Both the position numbers and the translations under genes were made by a program. The notes under the pieces are model-generated. The model made no database searches. It was given only the letters and a program-made list of their open reading frames with translations, and had not been told where the DNA came from. Shown in pieces: positions 7,103-16,363 of a DNA stretch of 31,655 bases; the stretch's first letter is position 1; each line of letters starts with the position of its first letter. The stretch covers positions 1 to 31,655 of the forward strand of contig CAZUDB010000042.1 in NCBI GenBank assembly GCA_964619055.1, written 5' to 3'. This DNA is from CAYVUM01 sp964619055. Lineage in GTDB: Bacteria; Pseudomonadota; Alphaproteobacteria; Rhodospirillales; Defluviicoccaceae.

Positions 7103-8911
7103 TTAGAGCCGTTCGTCACGACGTGCCTGCAGCAGTAGGGCATTGAAGGCGCGGAGAGCATCCCGCTCGGTCAGGATGCCGGCGAGCGTCCGATCGTGTT
7201 GGCCGACCACGACGGCCATCTGGCTCGTGCCGCCTTCGTCAAACTGGTTCAGCGCCGTTTCCAGGGTGTCATCCAGACTGAGGGCTGGTTCGCTGCGATC
7301 GCAAATCATGCCCGCCGTCTTGACCGGTTGTTTGCCATCCGCCGTCGCGTGATCGCACATTTGGTGGCGTGTCAGGGCGCCGATCAGGCGACCGTCGTCG
7401 TCGACCACGAACACTTGTCCGGAACGGGACCAGTCCAGCATGGTGCGAAGTGCATTCACGGGCATGCTCGCGTCCACCACTTCGGCCCGTCCGGTCGCGA
7501 CATCCGTCACATGCGTTGCTCGGAGCACCTGATCGCTGAGGCTGACATGAATGTCCACGCCCCGTTGCCGGAGTTGCCAGTCGAAGAACGACTGGCCGCA
7601 AATGGGCCGGCTGACCAGGGAACCAACCACGACCGCCAGCATGACGAACATGGTCAGCGCATAGTCGCCGGTCATTTCGAAGACGATCAACGTTGTCGAG
7701 ATCGGAGCGCCGAGGACAATGGCGGCGACCGCACCCATGCCGACGATGGCATAGGCGTCGGATCCCACGGAGAGTTCCGGAAACAGGCTGGCAACCACGT
7801 AGCCGTAAGCGCCGCCCAACGTGGCGCCGATGACGAGGGAGGGCGAAAACACGCCGCCTCCAAAGCCAAAACCAAGGCAAAGAGCCGTCGCCGCCAATTT
7901 CAGTGCACAAACGGCAGCCAGCATCCACATCGGCCACGTGGCGGCCAGCGCCGCTTCCGTCACGCCATAGCCGACCCCCAGGATCTCGGGAAACCGGATG
8001 GCGACCAGACCAACGACCAGGCCGGCTAGGGCGGGCTTCAGCCATTGCGGACCGGGAACGAGTCGCGCACCCTGTTGTGCAAAGCCGATCGCGCGGATGA
8101 ACAGGGCGGCCGCGAGACCCGCCGCGATGCCGAGCCCGAGGAACGCTGGCGTCTCCCAGGCGGACAGGCCGCCGTGTTCAATGACAGCGAAGGCGGGGTA
8201 ATCACCGAACCAGGCTCGGGATACGATGGTGCCGACGATGCTGGCGATGACGATGGGTGCGAAGGTTCTTAACGCGTAATGGCCGAGCACGACCTCGCCG
8301 GCGAACAGCGCACCGGCGACGGGCACGTTGAACGATGCTGCGACGGCGGCGGCAACGCCGCAGCCGAGCAGCGTTTGGCCGGCGCCGGGGGCGAGACCGA
8401 GCCTGGCGGCCACCGCACCGCCGACGACGGCCCCCAGGTGAACGGCCGGCCCCTCACGTCCAACGGATGCGCCCGAAGCGATCGAGCAGGCGTTGACGGC
8501 TGCCGCAGCCAGGCCATCCTTCACGGACATGCGTCCGCCGTGAAGCACGCTTGCCTCGATGGCATCCGCGACCCCGAACGGGCGCCGTCCCTCCAGCCAA
8601 TAGCGGACCAGCAAGCCCACGATCAGGCCGCCGATGACGGGTGGCATTAGCACTCCCCACCAGGGCAGCGTATGAGCGAACAGCGACAGATGGTCGCTGC
8701 CGGTGCCGAACAGACCGAACTGTAGGACGGCAATGGTCTCACGAAACACGACAATGGCGGCCCCGGTGGCCGCGCCGATGATCACTGCCAGGATCAGAAG
8801 GCGAAAGGCTTCATGGCGCAGGGCGGCCAGGATCCGAAGCAGATAAAGGCGCGTTGCCGTGCCGATCCGATCGCGCAACGCCAGGGGCGCGTCTGGATCG
8901 TGCGGTATCAC
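7103..8911 (-). CDS. ClC-family chloride/anion channel or transporter with C-terminal CBS domains
   Basis: The GTG at 8911 overlaps the addA stop as GTGA and gives 602 residues; a longer reading from 9016 would lie inside addA. About ten to twelve membrane helices carry the ClC signatures: SVGREGPAVHLGAV (about 149-162, gating Glu153), ASFNVPVAGALFAGEVVLG, and GFGGGVFSPSLVIGA. The cytosolic end has two CBS motifs, around TDVATGRAEVVDASMPVNAL and around KTAGMICDRSEPALSLDDTL, which in ClC proteins bind nucleotides and tune gating. Two positions are unusual. The region equivalent to the GSGIP chloride-coordinating loop reads RPFGVADAI. The internal proton glutamate of E. coli ClC-ec1 (Glu203) is Val207, as in ClC channels. 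It sits last in the tsaE-addAB operon; a physiological link to repair is not evident. Confidence 0.9.
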   Translation of the reverse strand: MIPHDPDAPLALRDRIGTATRLYLLRILAALRHEAFRLLILAVIIGAATGAAIVVFRETIAVLQFGLFGTGSDHLSLFAHTLPWWGVLMPPVIGGLIVGLLVRYWLEGRRPFGVADAIEASVLHGGRMSVKDGLAAAAVNACSIASGASVGREGPAVHLGAVVGGAVAARLGLAPGAGQTLLGCGVAAAVAASFNVPVAGALFAGEVVLGHYALRTFAPIVIASIVGTIVSRAWFGDYPAFAVIEHGGLSAWETPAFLGLGIAAGLAAALFIRAIGFAQQGARLVPGPQWLKPALAGLVVGLVAIRFPEILGVGYGVTEAALAATWPMWMLAAVCALKLAATALCLGFGFGGGVFSPSLVIGATLGGAYGYVVASLFPELSVGSDAYAIVGMGAVAAIVLGAPISTTLIVFEMTGDYALTMFVMLAVVVGSLVSRPICGQSFFDWQLRQRGVDIHVSLSDQVLRATHVTDVATGRAEVVDASMPVNALRTMLDWSRSGQVFVVDDDGRLIGALTRHQMCDHATADGKQPVKTAGMICDRSEPALSLDDTLETALNQFDEGGTSQMAVVVGQHDRTLAGILTERDALRAFNALLLQARRDERL

Positions 8912-11900
8912 CGGATTGTCCGGTCCGCAGCTGCGCGCCGTGGCGTGCTCACACCGGGGTGATGCGCGGCCAGTACTTCTTCGGGCAACATCATCAGCGT
9001 TGGGCCGGAGGTCCACAACAGCCCGCAGCGCACCGTGAGCCCGGGGGAGACGTTCGCGAGAACCGCGGCGTAGGCCGCCATCTGGCGCAGGTATGGTGTT
9101 GGAACGCGCTCCGCCGATCGCGGCGGGTCGCGTTCGGTTTTAAAGTCGACAACGGTGGCCGTGTGCGCAGAGGCATCGATCACCAAACGATCCACGCGGC
9201 CCTCGATGCGAACGCCCGCGACTGTGCCGGCGACGGCCACCTCGGGCCGGCTATTTGGGCCGAACAGCGCTCCGACCGAGGGATCGGACAGCAGTGCCAG
9301 GACCGTGTCCAGAATGTCGGTCGTGGCGGCGTCGTCCAAACCGTGCGCTGACTGACCAAGAAAACGCTCCGCGCGCTCACGCTGCGCGGCCGCCGGGATA
9401 CCCGGCAGCACCTCCAGCAAGCGATGGATCAGGATGCCGCGCTGGAATCGGGAGTGGCCAGCATCTCCGCCCATCGCGCTTTCATTATCCGTTGCCACGG
9501 GCCGCGATGGCGCTAAGGGACTGGACACCGGCGCTTCCGGCTCGGCCGGGGAGAGGGCCCAATCCGGCAGCGGTCCGGGATCATCCCAGGCGGCTGAGGC
9601 CGCTTCGGTCTTGGCGGGCCCCTTCTGTGGGCAGCTGTACCGCAAGAGCGGGCTGCCGTCAGCGACCGTCATGGCAAGGGCACCGGAGGCCGTGGTCTCC
9701 TCGTGCCCGGACAGGCCCTCGATCGCCCGCCGCACCAAATGGTACCAGCAATCCTCATGCTCTTTCGGTTTGGTTTGGCGCCAACCGCACACGACCAGGC
9801 GGTCCTCCGCCCTGGTCATGGCGACGTAGAGGAGGCGGTTGGCCTCTCGCCGTTCGGCAGCCCTTAGGCTCTCCTTTGCGGCCTTGACGGCTGCCCCCCC
9901 GGTGGTGACGCCGGGCGCCCACAGCGGCGCATCCCCGCCTGGTCCCGAACCCGACCAAACAACACTAGGCGTTGGCGAATGAGCGTAGGTGGTGTCTGGC
10001 AGGATCACGATCGGGGCTTGCAACCCCTTGGCGCCATGAATCGTCATCACCCGCACCGCGCTGGCCGTGGACTGGTCCAGATCGCGCTTGATCTCCATGT
10101 CCGTGCGCTCGACCTGGTGCAGGAAGCCCTCGAGGGACGGCGCATGATCGCGATCGTAGCGGAGCGCCAGCGTCATGAATTCGGCGATCGGGTCCTCCGC
10201 GTCGGGACCCAAGCGCGCAAGCAATCGGCTGCGACCTTCTAACGGGCCGAGGATCCGTGCGTAAAACTCGAACGGCGGCATCCGGTCGGCCCAGGCCAGC
10301 ACCTCCGAAAGGCGCTCGGCGGCCGCACGGAGCTTGGGATCGTCGTTCGCCTTGGCGCGGAGAGCGGTCCACAGCCGTCCGTCCCGATCATGGGCGAGGG
10401 CGAACAACTGTTCCTCCGTCAAGCCGATCAGCGGGCTTTTCAGTACGCAAGCGAGCGTCAAATCGTCCGTGGGCAGCAACGCAAAGCGCCCGGCGGCGAT
10501 CAGGTCCATGACCGCGAGCTGATCCTTCAGCACCATGCGGTCCATGCCGGCGACGGGGACCTGGCGGCGTTTGAGCTGACGGACAAGCTCCTCCATGATC
10601 CGGCCGCGACGGCGGACGAGCACCATAACGTCGCCGGCGTGGATCGGCCGCCCGGCGGACGGTAGCAGCTCCTTATCAACGATCATGCTGCGAATGCGCT
10701 CGGCAACCAGCGCGCAGACCTGTTCTTCGGCGCGCGCCACGCCAGGCGTGGGGGTCGGTGTCGCCCATGGTTCCGGCGGTGGTGCTTCTTGCTCCACGAC
10801 CAGCGGCCAGAGTTCCACGGATCCCCCGGCGCGCAGCCGGAAGGACTGGTGCTCGACCCAGTGATCGCCTTCAACGACGCCAGCCTTGGCCGCGGGCTGC
10901 TTGAAGACCGCGTTGATGACCTCCAACACGGCGCGGGTGGAGCGGAACGAGACGGACAGATCGATCGGACGGAGCGGCCGCCTCGCGGCTTGTGCACGCT
11001 TAACAAATCCATCGCGGGCGTCCAGGAATGCCTCAGGGCTGGCGCCCTGAAAGCTGTAGATCGACTGCTTGAAGTCTCCGACGCCGAACACGGTTCGCCC
11101 CGGGTTGGCCGGGTCACGGCCGCGCTCACCGCCGGCATCGCCCGCGAAGAAATCGCTGACCAGGGATGTGATCACCTCCCACTGCGCCGGGCTGGTGTCC
11201 TGGGCTTCGTCGATCAACACGTGGTCGAGGCCGCCGTCGAGCTTGTACATCACCCACGACACTCCGCCCTCGGCCATGAGGAGGGTTGCCGTCCGCTCGA
11301 TCAGGTCATCGAAATCCAGGGCGCCCCGGTTGGCCTTCAGGCGCTCGTAGTGGTCGATCAAGGCGGTCGCGATCGCGAGCAGTGCTGCCGTCGCCTCCGC
11401 TGTTTCGATGGCACGGAGAGTTAGGCCGGCCGCCAGCAACCGATCGGCTTCCGTCCTCAAGATCTCCGAGATGTCAGGACAGGTGCGGGCCGCCACTCTG
11501 GTGCCGAGAGTGTTTCGAACCTTGAGGTCGTTTCCACCGGTCTTGTCGTCGACCAGGAACGCCCGGCAGTAGTCGAAGAACTGTTGCTTGCGGTCTTCCG
11601 CATTCGCGTCGAGCCACGGCTCAAGCGCCGCGGAGATTTTGGCATCGCTTGGTTTGTCGCTGACCGCCAGGGCTGTCGCGGCCCGGCGCAAACGCGCCGC
11701 ATCGAAGGCCTTATCGCAACAGGCGCGGTCAAGCAGCCGCTCGCGGGTTGCATCGGGCTGCAGGCCGAGCCCTGCCCGAACGGCGGCAATGGCGGGCTGA
11801 ACACCGCCACAGATGGTCAAGAACCGACGCACGCGGTGGCGCTGTTCGATAACTTCGTCGAGGATTTTGTCGAACGTCAGCTCATGAACGTTGGTCGACA

Positions 11901-12483
11901 TCCACGTCAACGCGTCCGTGATTTCGGGGTTATCTGGACCCTGGCTCAACAAGTGCCGGCGCGCGGCGGAATTCAGCGCCGCTTGGGCCTCGCCTTCGAT
12001 AAGTTGGAAATCGGGCGGAATCGTCGCTTCCAGCGGGAAGCGGGCCAAGACGGACTGGCAGAAGCCATGGATGGTTTGCACGTTCAATCCGGTGGGATCA
12101 TCGAGGACGCGTGCGAACAGCGCGCGGGCATGGCGAAGCTGCTCCGGTTCCGGCCGTCGTCCGAGCAACCTGAACAGGCGGTCGTGGAGCTGTTGATCCT
12201 CGACGGCGGCCCAGGCGGCCAACTCCCCGGTCATGCGGAGCTTCATGTCGGCCGCCGCCACGCGCGTGAAGGTGAGCGCCAGAATGCGTCCCGGCTCACA
12301 CCCCGCAAGCAGAAGCCGGAGCACTCGGTCCGTGAGCACCTTGGTTTTGCCCGTCCCGGCCGAAGCCGCCACCCAAACCGACGTCGTGGGGTCCGAGGCC
12401 CCGCGCTGGCACTCATTGGCCTCGGCGGCCAGGTGGTCCGGGTCCGGAGCGTGCGGTGGTACGGTTGCGGCCAAGCCGGTCAT
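8908..12483 (-). CDS. addA: Double-strand-break repair helicase-nuclease subunit AddA
   Basis: AddA is the motor and nuclease subunit of the AddAB complex. It unwinds and resects broken DNA ends and loads RecA, replacing RecBCD in alphaproteobacteria. The 1191-residue length is normal. The N-terminal SF1 helicase has Walker A ASAGTGKT (40-47), 'ALTFTRVAAADMKLR', LIDEAQDTSPAQWEV, 'FGVGDFKQSIYSFQGASPEAF', LSVSFRSTRAVLEV, VMTIHGAKGLQAPIV and RLLYVAMTRAEDRLVV. The C-terminal RecB-type nuclease has GRVDRLVID followed by VVDFKTERDPP near residue 1112, carrying the D and D-x-K metal-binding residues. Its start overlaps the addB stop (ATGA) and its stop overlaps the ClC start (GTGA), so synthesis is coupled to AddB, its partner. 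Confidence 0.96.
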   Translation of the reverse strand: MTGLAATVPPHAPDPDHLAAEANECQRGASDPTTSVWVAASAGTGKTKVLTDRVLRLLLAGCEPGRILALTFTRVAAADMKLRMTGELAAWAAVEDQQLHDRLFRLLGRRPEPEQLRHARALFARVLDDPTGLNVQTIHGFCQSVLARFPLEATIPPDFQLIEGEAQAALNSAARRHLLSQGPDNPEITDALTWMSTNVHELTFDKILDEVIEQRHRVRRFLTICGGVQPAIAAVRAGLGLQPDATRERLLDRACCDKAFDAARLRRAATALAVSDKPSDAKISAALEPWLDANAEDRKQQFFDYCRAFLVDDKTGGNDLKVRNTLGTRVAARTCPDISEILRTEADRLLAAGLTLRAIETAEATAALLAIATALIDHYERLKANRGALDFDDLIERTATLLMAEGGVSWVMYKLDGGLDHVLIDEAQDTSPAQWEVITSLVSDFFAGDAGGERGRDPANPGRTVFGVGDFKQSIYSFQGASPEAFLDARDGFVKRAQAARRPLRPIDLSVSFRSTRAVLEVINAVFKQPAAKAGVVEGDHWVEHQSFRLRAGGSVELWPLVVEQEAPPPEPWATPTPTPGVARAEEQVCALVAERIRSMIVDKELLPSAGRPIHAGDVMVLVRRRGRIMEELVRQLKRRQVPVAGMDRMVLKDQLAVMDLIAAGRFALLPTDDLTLACVLKSPLIGLTEEQLFALAHDRDGRLWTALRAKANDDPKLRAAAERLSEVLAWADRMPPFEFYARILGPLEGRSRLLARLGPDAEDPIAEFMTLALRYDRDHAPSLEGFLHQVERTDMEIKRDLDQSTASAVRVMTIHGAKGLQAPIVILPDTTYAHSPTPSVVWSGSGPGGDAPLWAPGVTTGGAAVKAAKESLRAAERREANRLLYVAMTRAEDRLVVCGWRQTKPKEHEDCWYHLVRRAIEGLSGHEETTASGALAMTVADGSPLLRYSCPQKGPAKTEAASAAWDDPGPLPDWALSPAEPEAPVSSPLAPSRPVATDNESAMGGDAGHSRFQRGILIHRLLEVLPGIPAAAQRERAERFLGQSAHGLDDAATTDILDTVLALLSDPSVGALFGPNSRPEVAVAGTVAGVRIEGRVDRLVIDASAHTATVVDFKTERDPPRSAERVPTPYLRQMAAYAAVLANVSPGLTVRCGLLWTSGPTLMMLPEEVLAAHHPGVSTPRRAAADRTIR

Positions 12484-15400
12484 AACTCCTTACCGCCGGT
12501 GTCGGCGCTCCACTCCCGCACGCGGGTGAGATGATCATAGTCGGAGTGGTCCGGCGCAACCTTCGGATTGGGGCGCGCCACATAGGCCATATCGGCGTCG
12601 TCGAACGCCTCGATCAGCCCCTTCAGGCCCGTCAGGGCCGCTTCCGCCAGGACATCGGGAGTGTCCCTGTCGGCAAGGGACAGGGCCTTCGGCCCCGATG
12701 CTTTGAGCTGCCAGTACATCAGGTCGGAAACGCGCGCGGGGCCGATTTCAACGAAGCCACCAGCCCGGGCAATCGCTGCCTCCAGGGGCAACTGCGGGGC
12801 GAGGCCGCTTATGACTTCGTTCACGCTGCCAGCGGCTTTGCCCAGCGCCGGGAGGGTCCCGGTCTTGTAGTCGAGCACCGCCACGGTGCCATCCCGGCAC
12901 CGGTCGATGCGGTCCGCGCGGGCGGTGAGCGTGAAATCCCCGCCCGTCATCGGGACCCGCATGGTGCCCTCGATTTCGCCGAAGCTCTCCGCGATATGAC
13001 CGTGCCGCTGGCGCTCCTGGTCGACGACCCAATGGGCCAGCGTCTCAAACTTGGGGAGCCAGAAGGTGCGAATGGTCGGATGGTCGATGAGGTCGGTCGT
13101 GGCAGCATGGAACAGACCGGTCAGCAGATCGACGGCATTGACTGCCGTGACGTCAGGTCGTTCGGACAGAAAGGCCTCCAATGCCCGATGCACGACCGTG
13201 CCGAATTCCCTGGGGCCCGGTTCCAGATCGAGGCCATCCAGCGCCCGGAGCCGCAACACGCGTTTGGCGTAGAGCGCGTAGGGATCGCGCATCCAGGTTT
13301 CGATGTCGGTGACGGAGAGGGTACGAGGGCGGGCAGCCATCGGCGGGGTTGGTCTGGGCCGCTCGGCGGGTGGGGCCGCGGGGCCTTGGTCCAGCGCTGC
13401 TTGCCAGGCGAGCCAGCGAGACCCGGCTGCGGCCAGGCCTTTGGCCGCTTTCTCTCCGATGGTGTTGTCCAGGCGCGTGAGCCATCGGCTCGGGACCGTC
13501 GGCGTGCCTTCAACCTTGACGGCCCTGGTCAGGACAATGCGATGTGCGCAAAAAACCTGCACGAAGTCGTGAGCCGACAAGCCGATCCGACGTTCCGGCG
13601 GCGGCAGACCGAAGACCGCCATCATGGACCGGCTCAGCCACGGCCCGGGATCCGTACGCGGCGGCCAGGACTCCTCGTTAAGCCCACCCAGGATCATGAC
13701 GTCAGCCTGCTGCAGTCGCGCCTCCAGCGGTCCCCAGATGAACAAGCGCGGATGCTTCCCCCATTGTGCCCGAACCGGCCGGCCGGCGAGCAGAACCTCC
13801 AACACATCCGCATACGCGCTGGCGCTCAAGCCTTCGAAGTCGGAGGCGGCGTCGCTGATCTCCTGCAGGAGACGGTGTGTTTCACTGCCGGTATCGCCCG
13901 ACCACAGGCGCGCCGCACCGGCCTCCTGGTCCGTTTCCGCCAGGGCCTCAGCGGCCCTGACGTGGGCGTTGAGCCATGTTTCGAGAGGGTGGGCGCCGTC
14001 GTCGGCCAGGGTGGTGAGCGGCGCCAACCTTGTGGCAAGCGCCTCGATCAAGGTGTCCAATTCATGGAATGCAGCGGCGGTGGGCTCGTCGACAGGCGCG
14101 TCCGCTAGGGCCGAACGCAGGCGTGCCCGCAAGCCCTCCCAACCCGGCGGTGGCCTTAAGCCCCGTATCACGCGGCGCTCCAAACGCCGAACCCTCCGAA
14201 GGAAGGCAATCCGACCGATCCCAGCCACGCAGCTGGGATGCTTCAGAAGGGCTAGCAGTGGAACCGGCGTCAACGCTTCGGCGACGGCGCGGGCGATCAG
14301 GCACAAAAAGGTGCCGGTGGTTGTTTTGGTCAGCGGGATGCCGGCGGAGTCATCGACCTCGATGGACCAGCGCGTGAGTTCGGCAGCGACGCGGCGGGCC
14401 AAGGCGCGGTCCGGCGTGACCAGGGCGGCGGTGCGTTTCGGCTCGGCGGCCACGGATCGCATCACCAGCGCGATCGAGCGCGCTTCTTCCTCCGGTCCTG
14501 GCGCGTCGATGCGCTCAATCCCTCGCAAGGCGTCCGTTAGGGTGCTCGGCTCGATCTTCTCGCGTTCACCGCGGAACACCCGTTCCGGCGGCCGCAAGGC
14601 CGCCTGGATCAGCCGGGCGCGCGCCCCCGGTTCCCGCAGAACGGAGCGTGCTGCCGGCAACACCTGTACCGCGCTTCGCTCTATCCCAATCCGCGCCAGC
14701 AACCGCGCCATGGCGTACTGAGGATGCGACGGTCCGAGCGCATCCCAGGTGGCCTGATCGGCTTCCCGGTCCAGGCCCGGCAACACGACGAGGCCGCGCG
14801 GCAAGCACGCAATAGCGGTCAACAACTGGGCCGTGGCCGGAACGCTGCCGGTGGAACCGGCCGCGATCACCCTCTCGGCCGGCGCGTCCCGTCGCCATCT
14901 CTCGGCCAAGGCGGTCAGCCGGCGGTTGCGGCGGTCTGCCGCATCGAGCATTTCGTGTTCCTCCAGGATTCTGGGCCACACCTCGGCAATGATGTCCAGA
15001 AACTGCACCGTTTTTTGCCAGTGCCGGGCCAGCTCGGCGGCGCGAGGCTGTGGGGCCAAGTCTCCCATGACCAGCTCAGGCAGGTCCTTTAGGCTTAGTC
15101 CCTCGATCGTGACCTGGTCGAGCAGTCGCCCGAGGCTTGCGGCCAGCCGGACGGCATGGGCGGGCGAGGTAGCGTCCCGGTCGCGGGCGCGGATCAGCCG
15201 GGCCAGAAGCAACTGGCGGCGGAGCGCCGTCATCTCCGGTGGCAGGCTGAATTCGTCGTCGATTGATCCAGGCAGGTCATCATCTGGTGGATCGCTGGCG
15301 CCGAATTCCGGGACGCCGTCGTCCTCCTCAACGTCACCGATCGCGGAAATTTTGGGCAGGATCAACGACGTTCCGCCGCTTCGGCGCACCAGCGCCTCGA

Positions 15401-15608
15401 TCAGCGTGCGGCGGCTCCGCCGGGTCGGCACCAACACGCGAACGTCGGTGAGCGCAGCCCAGCCATCGGTCGCACCGCTATCACCCCGCTCCGGCTGCTG
15501 AAGGAGGTGGGCCGCCATCGCGTCCACGAACGGCACGCCCGGCGGCACCGTGACCACGTTCGCTCCGGGCACCTCCCGGGGGGCGTGGCCATTGGCTGAG
15601 GGCTTCAC
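12480..15608 (-). CDS. addB: Double-strand-break repair subunit AddB
   Basis: AddB is the second subunit of AddAB, with a helicase-like fold that recognises Chi-type sequences and a second RecB-type nuclease domain. The 1042-residue product starts at a GTG (15608) that overlaps the murU stop as GTGA. 'LVPTRRSRRTLIEALVRRSG' near the N-terminus and 'GPLEARLQQADVMILGGLNEESWP' mark the inactive helicase core. The nuclease lies at the C-terminus: ARADRIDRCRDGTVAVLDYK (about 890-915) carries the D and D-x-K pair. The final segment YDHLTRVREWS is typical of alphaproteobacterial AddB. No intact Walker A motif was seen, as expected for the alphaproteobacterial type. The neighbouring addA downstream confirms the identification. 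Confidence 0.95.
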   Translation of the reverse strand: MKPSANGHAPREVPGANVVTVPPGVPFVDAMAAHLLQQPERGDSGATDGWAALTDVRVLVPTRRSRRTLIEALVRRSGGTSLILPKISAIGDVEEDDGVPEFGASDPPDDDLPGSIDDEFSLPPEMTALRRQLLLARLIRARDRDATSPAHAVRLAASLGRLLDQVTIEGLSLKDLPELVMGDLAPQPRAAELARHWQKTVQFLDIIAEVWPRILEEHEMLDAADRRNRRLTALAERWRRDAPAERVIAAGSTGSVPATAQLLTAIACLPRGLVVLPGLDREADQATWDALGPSHPQYAMARLLARIGIERSAVQVLPAARSVLREPGARARLIQAALRPPERVFRGEREKIEPSTLTDALRGIERIDAPGPEEEARSIALVMRSVAAEPKRTAALVTPDRALARRVAAELTRWSIEVDDSAGIPLTKTTTGTFLCLIARAVAEALTPVPLLALLKHPSCVAGIGRIAFLRRVRRLERRVIRGLRPPPGWEGLRARLRSALADAPVDEPTAAAFHELDTLIEALATRLAPLTTLADDGAHPLETWLNAHVRAAEALAETDQEAGAARLWSGDTGSETHRLLQEISDAASDFEGLSASAYADVLEVLLAGRPVRAQWGKHPRLFIWGPLEARLQQADVMILGGLNEESWPPRTDPGPWLSRSMMAVFGLPPPERRIGLSAHDFVQVFCAHRIVLTRAVKVEGTPTVPSRWLTRLDNTIGEKAAKGLAAAGSRWLAWQAALDQGPAAPPAERPRPTPPMAARPRTLSVTDIETWMRDPYALYAKRVLRLRALDGLDLEPGPREFGTVVHRALEAFLSERPDVTAVNAVDLLTGLFHAATTDLIDHPTIRTFWLPKFETLAHWVVDQERQRHGHIAESFGEIEGTMRVPMTGGDFTLTARADRIDRCRDGTVAVLDYKTGTLPALGKAAGSVNEVISGLAPQLPLEAAIARAGGFVEIGPARVSDLMYWQLKASGPKALSLADRDTPDVLAEAALTGLKGLIEAFDDADMAYVARPNPKVAPDHSDYDHLTRVREWSADTGGKEL

Positions 15609-16363
15609 GTACGCCGCACGCCCGAATGCATGGACGCCATGTAATTCTCGACAGCACCCAGGTCGCCGGGTGTGCCGACGTGGAAGTACTTGCCGTCGTG
15701 CAGCAGGCCATAGAGGCGCCCTGCGGCGATCGCCCGGTCGTAAAGGATGTTGAGCGAAAACGGACCATCCGGGAGGTCCGTGAACAGCCTCGGGTGCAAG
15801 ATCTGAACACCGGTAAAGATGTACGGCGCCTGCTGCAGCTCCGGGCGACGCCCGATCAGGCCTACAGGATCCATGATAAAATCACCGTCGCCCGAGTAGC
15901 CGTAGGCCTCCGACGTTGGATGGACGAGCAGGCACGCGTCCATCAGGGTGCTATTCCAGGCTTCGGCCAGACACTCCAACGCCGGCCGCGGTCCGTTCAG
16001 CAACAGCGCATCGCCGTTGTGGACGAAGAACGGCTCGCCGCCGAAGTGGGGCAGGGCCTTGGCCACGCCGCCCCCCGTCTCAAGGCGCTGTTCCTCATGG
16101 GATAGGACAATGGTCGGCGAGCGTCGACCGGCCACGTGAGCCTCAACCTGGTCGGCCAGGTAATGGACGTTGACGACGACACTGTCGATGTTCACTTCGT
16201 TGAAACGGTCCAGGGCATGGTCGAGCAGCGCTTGCCCGGCCACTTGGACAAGCGGTTTCGGTGTTGTGTCGGTGATGGGGCGCATGCGCCGACCGAGGCC
16301 CGCCGCCAGCACCATCCCACGACGGATGACGCCGCTTTTCGTCGCGTGCGACGTGTCTCTCAT
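15605..16363 (-). CDS. murU: N-acetylmuramate alpha-1-phosphate uridylyltransferase MurU
   Basis: This 252-residue sugar-1-phosphate nucleotidyltransferase has GMVLAAGLGRRMRPITDTTP followed by KPL (about 16-38), the signature of the family's nucleotide-binding loop and catalytic Lys. FVHNGDALLL supplies the metal-binding Asp, and YIFTGVQILHP fits the usual core. In Pseudomonas and other bacteria lacking a classical GlmU-only route, MurU turns MurNAc-1-phosphate into UDP-MurNAc during cell-wall recycling. Identification as MurU rather than a mannose-1-phosphate guanylyltransferase rests on the adjacent amgK, whose product makes the substrate. The ATG at 16363 is chosen because it overlaps the amgK stop as ATGA; a start six codons earlier is open but less likely. 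Confidence 0.88.
   Translation of the reverse strand: MRDTSHATKSGVIRRGMVLAAGLGRRMRPITDTTPKPLVQVAGQALLDHALDRFNEVNIDSVVVNVHYLADQVEAHVAGRRSPTIVLSHEEQRLETGGGVAKALPHFGGEPFFVHNGDALLLNGPRPALECLAEAWNSTLMDACLLVHPTSEAYGYSGDGDFIMDPVGLIGRRPELQQAPYIFTGVQILHPRLFTDLPDGPFSLNILYDRAIAAGRLYGLLHDGKYFHVGTPGDLGAVENYMASMHSGVRRT

Noticed and set aside
12531..14108. 525-codon open frame on the plus strand
   Set aside because: It is antisense to addB, which is well supported. It is only a composition effect.
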